A program made the translations under genes and the position numbers. From positions 4,526,001 to 4,590,000 of the forward strand of contig NZ_CP144164.1 of the NCBI RefSeq assembly GCF_037478005.1: DNA of 64,000 bases, written 5' to 3'. The notes below the pieces were generated by a model. It worked only from the letters and a program-made list of their open reading frames with translations. It was not told where the DNA came from and did not search any database. The stretch comes from Alteromonas sp. M12. Lineage in GTDB: Bacteria > Pseudomonadota > Gammaproteobacteria > Enterobacterales > Alteromonadaceae. Below, in pieces: positions 19,536 through 25,949 of the stretch (positions are counted from its first letter, which is position 1; every line of letters starts with the position of its first letter).

Positions 19536-19954
19536 CTAAGATTCAACAAATAAGCGATAAAGTAGCGGTGGGGTTATCTCTCTTATGTGTAGTTCACTGT
19601 CTTTTTTTTCCTATTTTACTCATTATCATGCCTCCGCTTTCTGGCTTATTTGCCATCAATGACGCGCTATTCCACCGTTGGTTGCTCTTTGCGGTAGTGC
19701 CAATTAGTGTCATCGCTTTGATTATGGGTTATTTCCATCATCGCAGCGGAAGAGTCTTTTTGCTCGCTTCATTAGGGCTAACACTATTAATTGTGACAGC
19801 ACTGCTGGGCCATGACTTACTCGGTAACTATGCTGAAGTTGCTTTAACCGTATTGGGTTCGAGCATTATCGCCTTTGCCCATATAAGAAACTATCAGTTG
19901 CAGAGAATGAATAAACAACCAGAACCTCATACATCGGAAGACAAGGCGAATTAA
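19532..19954 (+). CDS. MerC-family membrane protein, copy 1
   Basis: A 140-residue inner-membrane protein with four hydrophobic spans and the MerC motif CVVHCLFFP (Cys-x-x-His-Cys) in the first helix. MerC proteins were described as mercury importers, but no mer operon is present here. The gene is coupled to zur by an ATGA overlap, with a GGGGG ribosome site just upstream of ATG 19532, so a role in zinc uptake or sensing is the natural inference. A second, clearly related gene lies at 23277. The cytoplasmic tail (RMNKQPEPHTSEDK) is polar. Family is clear; the transported metal is not. Confidence 0.85.
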   Translation: MTKIQQISDKVAVGLSLLCVVHCLFFPILLIIMPPLSGLFAINDALFHRWLLFAVVPISVIALIMGYFHHRSGRVFLLASLGLTLLIVTALLGHDLLGNYAEVALTVLGSSIIAFAHIRNYQLQRMNKQPEPHTSEDKAN

Positions 19955-19992
19955 TTAAAAAGCAATCAAACAGTGAAACTTAAGATACAGCA

Positions 19993-21012
19993 TTAACTAA
20001 AAGTGTTAGAACAAACCGAATTTAAACCTAACGAGGTTTCTAATATTTTGCTAGTTTGCCCGGCGAGTTGCTTATCTTGGGTTAAAAATTCAATGCGCGA
20101 ATCTTTGGCACTGTCAATTTCGGTGATCCGTAAAACACCGTCACTATAGTTACACCCCAAAGCACCTTGTTGGGTAATAAAAACGGCTTTTAAACGTTCC
20201 ACGTCTAAGCCGCTTAACGTATCCATAATTTGTTGATAATCGAAGACGACTGAATGGGCACAAATCCAACCACACGAAAAATATCCTTCACCACTATTTT
20301 CAACTTTAATTGAGCCTACTTTAGGTGTGTCAAACGAGGGAGTCAAAATAGAATGTGCAGGATGATTATGCTGATGAACGTAGATGTTCTCTACATGTCG
20401 AGACCTATTGTGCAGTAGTATAGGGTCAATAATGCCATTGTCAGAATATACAATTGGAGTGGTGGAAACACCAATTTCTGATAAATAACTAGCCAATAAA
20501 GATTGAGATTCGTGATCATAAAGATCCGACTTGGTTGCCACTATATAATCAGCAGTCTGTAGTTGCTCTTGGAACGTCTTGTGTGCACGCCAACGCTGAT
20601 CCAGAATTCGGCGCGCATCGATTAAACCTAGAGTTGCATGTACGTCCAGCACGTCTCGATAATCTGCACAAGTAAGCGTGGCTAACACTTCTTTTGGATG
20701 ACCGAGGCCCGTAGGCTCAATCAGTAAACGATGTGGTTTGGCTTTGGCCAGCAATACATTCAACGCTATTTTCATCGGCACTCCTGACGTGCAACACATG
20801 CAGCCACCAGGTACTTCTTTGATAAATACACCATTTTTTTCAGGACTGGTTAAAAGTGCCCCGTCGACACCCACTTCACCAAATTCATTAACTAACACCG
20901 CCCACCGTTGCTCTTTAGGTTTTTGTTTTAGTAAAGACTGAATAAGTGTGGTTTTTCCAACACCTAAAGCGCCTGTTATTATGTTAGTGGGTAGGTATTC
21001 GATTTTATGCAT
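19993..21012 (-). CDS. COG0523 (CobW/YeiR-type) zinc-chaperone GTPase
   Basis: A 339-residue GTPase of the COG0523 family, thought to deliver zinc to target enzymes when zinc is scarce. It has Walker A GALGVGKTT, the family-specific metal motif GGCMCC (CxCC), the switch region EPTGLGHP, the TKSD guanine-binding motif, a His-rich linker (VHQHNHPAH) and a C-terminal CobW_C domain. MHKIEYLPTNIITG is the native N-terminus, so ATG 21012 is the start; it overlaps the stop of the upstream PhoX-family gene by 8 bp. That overlap makes the two a translationally coupled operon driven from the Zur-type region near 22580-22630. Confidence 0.9.
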   Translation of the reverse strand: MHKIEYLPTNIITGALGVGKTTLIQSLLKQKPKEQRWAVLVNEFGEVGVDGALLTSPEKNGVFIKEVPGGCMCCTSGVPMKIALNVLLAKAKPHRLLIEPTGLGHPKEVLATLTCADYRDVLDVHATLGLIDARRILDQRWRAHKTFQEQLQTADYIVATKSDLYDHESQSLLASYLSEIGVSTTPIVYSDNGIIDPILLHNRSRHVENIYVHQHNHPAHSILTPSFDTPKVGSIKVENSGEGYFSCGWICAHSVVFDYQQIMDTLSGLDVERLKAVFITQQGALGCNYSDGVLRITEIDSAKDSRIEFLTQDKQLAGQTSKILETSLGLNSVCSNTFS

Positions 21013-22363
21013 TAAGTGACGCCCAAGGACCACTTATAGCCAACGTGGTAGTAGGAGAATATAAATTTACAAATAACACTGAACCATCATCTGAAAAACA
21101 AGCTCCAGCGGGCTCGGTCTGCCAACGCACCTTAGCAACGTCGTAGACTTTACCTGAGGGAGTAACCCCTTTTAGATGATTATTAACCGTGTCTGAGTAT
21201 TGATCTTCACACACAATTAAATGGCCGCTAGGTGCGACTGTTATATTGTCTCCAAAATTAAAAGTGACTTTGTCTAAACTTTCCACAAACAATGTCAAAG
21301 TGCCTGTTTGCTGGTCTTGTTTAGGCGAAGGTTTATAACGCATAATTTGTCCAAGCTTTGCCTTGCCGCCACTGGTGCAACAAAAGTACATTTCATCTGT
21401 TCCAAAATGAATACCTTCACCGCGAGCAAATAGAGCAGCGCCTTTTGCAAACCCGCGTATCCGTAAATCATCATCTTGGCTATCCACATTATCCAGATCT
21501 ATCCATTCACAAGCATAAGGTTGATTAACCTGCATGCGCGATTCTTGCCAGTTACGGGTATCAAATTTAGACTCTCCTTGAATTACCAAAGCTTGTAATT
21601 GACCTCCCGCTTTTAAATCTCCTTTTTGATTTGGTATATATCGATAGAAAAGACTATCTGGGCGGTCTTCTGTTAAATAAACAATTCCACTTATAGGATC
21701 CACACATGCTGCTTCATGATTAAACCTCCCCATGGCTTTTATCGGATCTGGTTTAACCAATTGTCTTGCTTGAGACGGCACTTCAAACACGTAACCATGA
21801 TTTTTGTTAATTTTAGCAGATGCAGTGGCGACGGATTCTTCACAGGTTAACCAGCTTCCCCAAGGAGTAATACCACCAGAACAATTTCGGATAGTTCCAA
21901 GCAACGACATACACTGGTATTCAACTTGGTGTGTTTTAAGGTTGTAAACAATATTACTGGTACCACCTGGCAACGGATTGCCCGATGAATAGGTATCATA
22001 AACGGCTGCCGAATCTACGCTTGTACGAACCTGCCCGGTTGTGCCGTTAGAAGGAGAGAGTTCATGATTGCGAACTAACACTACACGTTCCTCATCCACC
22101 ATAAAACACCCCATGCCATCGGCACGATCAGGCACAGTTAAGCCGTCATTCATAACCTCGCCCAATTGTGAAATCGCTCGATAACTAAATCCCGGCGGCA
22201 AATCAATTATGCCTTTAGGATCTGGAACCAAACCGCCTAGAGAATTGCTACCGCTAGCCACATCAGTTAAATAACGAGTTAGCTCACCACCGTGTAAATG
22301 AGTAGCAAGACCACCAAATGCCATGGCTACAAAACCTTGATTAAACTGTCTTCGGGTAAGCAT
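21005..22363 (-). CDS. phoX: PhoX-family alkaline phosphatase (DUF839), Tat-exported
   Basis: A 452-residue protein of the PhoX family, which hydrolyses phosphate monoesters using calcium and iron rather than zinc. The N-terminus MLTRRQFNQGF plus a hydrophobic stretch is a twin-arginine signal, as expected for a cofactor-loaded periplasmic enzyme. Family blocks are present: VLVRNHELSPS, ITPWGSWLTCEE, MGRFNHEAACVDP, YLTEDR and the C-terminal GACFSDDGSVLFVNLYSPTTT. AGGA lies just before the ATG. It shares a transcript with the COG0523 GTPase and faces zrgA across a spacer with two candidate Zur sites. Zinc control of a zinc-free phosphatase would make sense as metal sparing; this is inference. 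Confidence 0.82.
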   Translation of the reverse strand: MLTRRQFNQGFVAMAFGGLATHLHGGELTRYLTDVASGSNSLGGLVPDPKGIIDLPPGFSYRAISQLGEVMNDGLTVPDRADGMGCFMVDEERVVLVRNHELSPSNGTTGQVRTSVDSAAVYDTYSSGNPLPGGTSNIVYNLKTHQVEYQCMSLLGTIRNCSGGITPWGSWLTCEESVATASAKINKNHGYVFEVPSQARQLVKPDPIKAMGRFNHEAACVDPISGIVYLTEDRPDSLFYRYIPNQKGDLKAGGQLQALVIQGESKFDTRNWQESRMQVNQPYACEWIDLDNVDSQDDDLRIRGFAKGAALFARGEGIHFGTDEMYFCCTSGGKAKLGQIMRYKPSPKQDQQTGTLTLFVESLDKVTFNFGDNITVAPSGHLIVCEDQYSDTVNNHLKGVTPSGKVYDVAKVRWQTEPAGACFSDDGSVLFVNLYSPTTTLAISGPWASLNA

Positions 22364-22578
22364 AAAAATTCCTATTATATTGGTGAGTATTATTCTGTAT
22401 TGGGTTTATTCAAACACCAAAATATTGCATAAACATGTACACAACCTTAATTGTGCTAAGTCTAGCTATTGTGCAGCATAAAGTGTGTTTCACTTTGCTG
22501 ACAGATTGTTATCTCAGCATCAGTCATAATATTTATTGACAAAAAGCCCCGAAGAGCACTAAACAACATAGCAAAATG

Positions 22579-22600
22579 TTGATACGTTATACCATATCAA
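22579..22600. promoter_or_regulatory. Candidate Zur operator in the phoX/zrgA region, site 1
   Basis: GATACGTTATACCATATC is an imperfect dyad containing the GTTATA core found at the other candidate sites. It lies in the 307-bp divergent region between the PhoX-GTPase and ZrgA-MerC operons. Confidence 0.45.
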
Positions 22601-22608
22601 TCAATAAA

Positions 22609-22628
22609 GTGATGTTATATTATCTCAA
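22609..22628. promoter_or_regulatory. Candidate Zur operator in the phoX/zrgA region, site 2
   Basis: GTGATGTTATATTATCTCA carries the TGTTATA half-site and a near-palindromic arrangement. It lies about 45 bp upstream of the zrgA start, a usual position for repression of that promoter. Confidence 0.5.
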
Positions 22629-22670
22629 CAACAACCAAACTAACAACCTTTAATCGAGATGGGGGGAGAG

Positions 22671-23171
22671 ATGAAATTATCCATTTTAGGAGTCCTTATA
22701 CTAGCTAGCTGGGCTTGTAATGTGCAATCTCAACACCATGTCCATGGACAAGGCAGCGTTTTTATTGTTCAGGAAAATGAGCTCTGGCAAGTACAGTTTT
22801 TACTACCCGCCTCAGACATATTGGGTTTTGAACATAGCCCTGAAAATAAACATCAGCAGTATTTAGTTGACCAGTTTGAGAAAAATCGAACAGACTTTAA
22901 CAATCTTGTTCAGTTTGATTCAACGTGTGTTCAGCGTAACGATTCACAAAGCGCTTTGGCATCCACTGAACATGATGAGAGTCCAACTAAGCAACATCAC
23001 GATCTAGAATTTATTTACTTACTCGAATGCGAGCAAGCCATATCAGAAATGACTTTTCCGATTCTGCAGCAATACCACAATCTAAAAAGTTTACACGTTC
23101 AATGGAGCACGCAATTGGGGCAGGGTTCGAAGCTGATAACTGCAAGTGCACCTCAATTGCAATGGCGTTAA
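22671..23171 (+). CDS. zrgA: ZrgA-like periplasmic zinc-binding protein (DUF2796)
   Basis: A 166-residue secreted protein: signal peptide to ~24 (ILASWACNVQSQ), then HHVHGQGSVFIVQENELWQVQFLLPASDILGFEHSP, the DUF2796 N-terminal pattern. His-rich spacer HDESPTKQHHDL lies about residue 110, followed by the family cysteine in LLECEQ. In Vibrio, ZrgA is a zinc-regulated component of a zinc importer (ZrgABCDE). ATG 22671 is chosen because a GGGGGGAG ribosome site lies directly before it, whereas ATG 22659 would place that site in the coding region. The next gene here is merC copy 2; the ABC transporter genes expected beside zrgA are missing. Confidence 0.85.
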   Translation: MKLSILGVLILASWACNVQSQHHVHGQGSVFIVQENELWQVQFLLPASDILGFEHSPENKHQQYLVDQFEKNRTDFNNLVQFDSTCVQRNDSQSALASTEHDESPTKQHHDLEFIYLLECEQAISEMTFPILQQYHNLKSLHVQWSTQLGQGSKLITASAPQLQWR

Positions 23172-23172
23172 A

Positions 23173-23268
23173 CATGAACCTTTTAAAGCCATCCAGCTTA
23201 AACTCGAATACATCTATTTTTACTTAGTATTAGAGTGCGATAACAAACACCTTTAAAAATAAAATCAG
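23173..23268 (+). pseudogene. Possible remnant of a second ZrgA-like C-terminal segment
   Basis: Between zrgA and merC copy 2, in a different frame from zrgA and without a start, the DNA reads QLKLEYIYFYLVLECDNKHL and then stops. This resembles the zrgA segment HHDLEFIYLLECEQ in order and spacing (Leu-Glu-aromatic-Ile-Tyr, then Leu-Glu-Cys-acidic). It may be a decayed fragment of a duplicated gene, but at about 30 codons chance similarity is possible. Confidence 0.25.
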
Positions 23269-23276
23269 GTACTAAT

Positions 23277-23690
23277 ATGATGTTAAAAAAACTGTTAACT
23301 TTTGCTGACCGCTCTGCAATTACAATATCGACTTTATGTGTTGTTCATTGCCTACTGTCACCGATAATTTTAATTGCGCTACCGACTTTGACGAGTTTCG
23401 CGATTTTTGATGATGAACACTTTCACATTTGGCTACTTTATGCAGTGGTTCCCATCAGTGTATTTGCCATTGCATTTGGTTATGTGCACCAACGTAGTTT
23501 GTCTGTTCTAGTCACAGCATTAATAGGAATAATCATATTAGTCCTTGCAGCTGTGCTTGGACACGATGTTTTCGGTGAAACCGGCGAAGTGATTGCTTCT
23601 GTTACTGGCGCAGCGTTAATCGGTTTTGGTCACATTAAGAATTTAAGTCTTAGGAAGTCGAATTATCAACCTTACCAAGCAACCTCTTAA
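23277..23690 (+). CDS. MerC-family membrane protein, copy 2
   Basis: A 137-residue membrane protein, close in sequence to the MerC copy next to zur: both share the CVVHCL metal motif, FDDEHFHIWLLYAVVPISV versus INDALFHRWLLFAVVPISV, the LGHD segment and the GFGHIKN-type end. Four transmembrane spans are evident. ATG at 23277 has AGGT upstream. It is 105 bp downstream of zrgA on the same strand and probably cotranscribed from the Zur-type region. A zinc-related role is inferred from position only; the family name reflects mercury transport. Confidence 0.82.
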   Translation: MMLKKLLTFADRSAITISTLCVVHCLLSPIILIALPTLTSFAIFDDEHFHIWLLYAVVPISVFAIAFGYVHQRSLSVLVTALIGIIILVLAAVLGHDVFGETGEVIASVTGAALIGFGHIKNLSLRKSNYQPYQATS

Positions 23691-23946
23691 ATGAATTATA
23701 AACTCGATTGATTATCCTAAAATAAGTAAAGGTAGAACTTTCTATGTCAACAGCGAGAGCCTTAGCTTTTTGGTAATGTTCTTGCAGCAGTTTATTATAT
23801 GTGAAATACAGTTGGGGCGTTGTAAAAAATACATTCTTCACGGATGGCCAAGAATCAGCACCCAAACGCCCAACCAATAGTCCCAAACCGGCACAAAACA
23901 ATATGCTAATTGCAAATTTACGATGTGCAAATACTGACATTTTCAA
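23650..23946 (-). CDS. Small hypothetical membrane-anchored protein
   Basis: A 98-codon frame with one N-terminal hydrophobic span (FAISILFCAGLGLLVGRLG) and a basic C-terminus. It lies 72 bp downstream of the DUF3299 gene on the same strand and overlaps the end of the convergent merC copy by 41 bp. No good ribosome site precedes ATG 23946. I do not recognise the protein. It could be a real accessory gene of the zinc island, or a chance frame. Confidence 0.35.
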   Translation of the reverse strand: MKMSVFAHRKFAISILFCAGLGLLVGRLGADSWPSVKNVFFTTPQLYFTYNKLLQEHYQKAKALAVDIESSTFTYFRIINRVYNSFKRLLGKVDNSTS

Positions 23947-24018
23947 GACTGTTTTAACTGCGATATCACATACAAGATACTTTAGTTTTCAACCAGAGTT
24001 ATTTTGGCGATTGAATTA

Positions 24019-24600
24019 TCAGTCATATATTTCAATATTATCCAAGGTCATTGCATAAGCAGATGTCCCTGTTTCGTTGCTATTGGTTTCAATATTAATG
24101 ACACCTTCAAACCAAAACGCCACATCTAACTGAGTAAGCTTAATTCCCTTACTAAATTTACCGTAAATGATTTGATTTGGTGGCGGTGGCGGCATATGCA
24201 AACATGCACCAAAATACGGAACGATGAAAAACTCCACTACACGTTTCTGATCATCAGAGCTCAGAGGAACAATAAACCCAGGAATTCTTATCGATTTTTT
24301 GTCGAAACTCTGAATAATACGAGTTGACGTTAACGCTTGTTGAAAGCGTTCTACATTTTCACTCTTTTCGCTCATACCAGATAGAGCTTGAACAGAGTCT
24401 AGCTCACTACCGTCTTTTATTTCGTTCAGAAAGTCAGGTGGATCAAGTAATGCGTCGAGATCGCTCTGCGGCATTAACTCTATCCATTCAATTTCATCAT
24501 AAATCGGATTACTTTCCGCCTGTGCAGAAGTGCATAAGAGTAATATTAATAAAAGGAATCCAATACTGTAGCAACGACCCAAAGCAATTTTTCTGTTCAA
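24019..24600 (-). CDS. DUF3299 periplasmic protein
   Basis: A 193-residue secreted protein with a signal peptide (LLLILLLCTSAQAES, cleavage ~28). The C-terminal half carries the DUF3299 signature IRIPGFIVPLSSDDQ, FFIVPYFGACLHMPPPPPNQIIY and ends in NIEIYD. DUF3299 genes are usual neighbours of zrgA and an ABC transporter in gammaproteobacterial zinc-response loci; their biochemical role is not known to me. Here it is on the opposite strand from zrgA, as if part of the locus had been inverted. The start is probably TTG 24600, with a weak ribosome site, so the exact N-terminus is uncertain. Confidence 0.82.
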   Translation of the reverse strand: MNRKIALGRCYSIGFLLLILLLCTSAQAESNPIYDEIEWIELMPQSDLDALLDPPDFLNEIKDGSELDSVQALSGMSEKSENVERFQQALTSTRIIQSFDKKSIRIPGFIVPLSSDDQKRVVEFFIVPYFGACLHMPPPPPNQIIYGKFSKGIKLTQLDVAFWFEGVINIETNSNETGTSAYAMTLDNIEIYD

Positions 24601-24652
24601 TTTTTTATCACTCTAAAATTATAGTTAGCAGAATTTACAACCCAAATATAAA

Positions 24653-24672
24653 TTTTGTTATATCGTAATACC
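24653..24672. promoter_or_regulatory. Candidate Zur operator upstream of the DUF3299 gene
   Basis: TTTTGTTATATCGTAATACC contains the TGTTATAT core shared with the site near 22615. It lies about 55-70 bp before the DUF3299 start, so the inverted part of the island may keep its own zinc control. Confidence 0.38.
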
Positions 24673-25061
24673 AGTTTTCTAAGATAGTGCCTATCAACAC
24701 CTTAGTTGTAAAATTGGAAGCGTTGCTTTAGCTCAAAAGAACGATAACTAACATAGCCGATGATGTGTTTTAGGGTTTTTATCAAAGACTAGATTACCAA
24801 CTTGAGGAAAAATGATTAGGCGGGATATTTTGTCCAACAGTCTCTGTTGTTGGTCACTTCGTCGATATAACTTGACCGATAAGCGAACATCTTGCTAGTT
24901 TATTATTCGACCAGCATGGGAGTACGGGTTGATATTTAGCCAGTTTTTTCCAATACAAACGTTGAAACGCTGTCGTTTTTTCTAGCTAATAGACAGTCAT
25001 CGCGTTTTTGCCAGACAAATTATTGTGAAAACCTCACTTAACTAACAATATAGGCATAAAG
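24673..25061. other. Intergenic region, no gene seen
   Basis: The spacer upstream of the 153-residue secreted protein has no ORF with a ribosome site. The stretch ~24800-24900 reads on the minus strand as a short coding-like string with stops, so it might be an old fragment, but I cannot name a source. Confidence 0.35.
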
Positions 25062-25523
25062 ATGAAAAAATTATCGCTTTTTCTTGTGTACTGTTGCGTA
25101 CTATTCTCAGCATATAGCTTTAGCTGTCAGTACCACGATTATGGAACGAGTAAGATCCCCCAATTTCCGCCACTGTCACCAGAATTACACCCTGTGATGT
25201 TGCAGCATTTTAGGCCTCCACAAAACGCGCCGCTGAACGTAACCCTTTCAACTGATAGCCAAGCCTCAGCTAAAGGCGGAGTATTCACTATTAGTTATGA
25301 TATCCATCCTGATTACCACAATGTGAAAGCAGAAGTGGTAAGCAGTAAAGGCGTTAAATTATTAGATAACTCAACGATGTATTTGACTCGTATTAAAGGG
25401 AATCAATCGTTTAAATATCAAGCTCTATCTGATGATACTCAAAAGGTCCGAGTTCGTATTTCTGCTGTGCGCAAAGATATGCCCATCATAGTTGAAAAAC
25501 GACTCAATCTTTCGTCTACATAG
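25062..25523 (+). CDS. Secreted protein of unknown function
   Basis: A 153-residue protein with a clear signal peptide (LSLFLVYCCVLFSAYSF, cleavage ~20-22). The mature part is Pro-rich at first (PQFPPLSPELHP), then beta-rich, with KGGVFTISYDIHPDYHNVKAEVV and FKYQALSDDTQKVRVRISAV suggesting a single Ig-like or SoxZ-like sandwich. I do not recognise the family. ATG 25062 follows an AGG-type ribosome site. It lies next to the zinc island on its own and no Zur-like site was seen upstream. Confidence 0.6.
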   Translation: MKKLSLFLVYCCVLFSAYSFSCQYHDYGTSKIPQFPPLSPELHPVMLQHFRPPQNAPLNVTLSTDSQASAKGGVFTISYDIHPDYHNVKAEVVSSKGVKLLDNSTMYLTRIKGNQSFKYQALSDDTQKVRVRISAVRKDMPIIVEKRLNLSST

Positions 25524-25583
25524 AGTTTAATAACGGCTATTAATAGCTGATTTAAATAAGTAGAAAGATAGTCAACACGCCTA

Positions 25584-25603
25584 ATTGGCGTAATTCCGCC
25601 AAT
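25584..25603. other. Hairpin downstream of the secreted-protein gene
   Basis: ATTGGCG pairs with CGCCAAT around TAATTC, about 60 bp after the stop codon at 25523. It may be a transcript end, but a T run is missing. Confidence 0.4.
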
Positions 25604-25949
25604 CCTGTGAGAAAGCCGCAAAAGTGCCAATTTAATGCCAATAAGTGATGGGTCTTAAATACATCCGTTATTTATTGGCACACCAACACTTACGATTGTT
25701 ATATTAACCAATTTTATAACTTGTTTTGGAATCCTAGACTCCTCCCCCTTTTTTAAACTGGTTGAAACTTAAAGTGGTCTAAAACCGGACAAAATCCGTT
25801 TAGAGTATATTAAAGTTTGAAACTTATTTATCAAAACGGTAGGGTGCAGGAAATCAGGAACATTGATTTTCAATTCAGCTAAACTCCATAGTGCTAAATG
25901 CTCAATTTAAGCCTACTATTGGTTTAAATTTAGAAGGAAACAAATTGCG
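25604..25949. other. Intergenic region upstream of the histidine kinase
   Basis: This AT-rich stretch holds the inverted repeat TGCCAATAA / TTATTGGCA (~25635-25682) and the small hairpin ACCGGACAAAATCCGTT near 25783. Neither matches an operator I know. The kinase ribosome site AAGGA lies at 25933-25937. Confidence 0.35.

Noticed and set aside
19532..23690. Mercury-resistance locus
   Set aside because: Only MerC-family genes are present, without merR, merA, merT or merP, and the neighbours are zinc genes.
24780..24920. Coding-like string in the spacer upstream of 25062
   Set aside because: Short, interrupted by stops and not matched to any family I can name; an old mobile-element fragment cannot be shown without a search.
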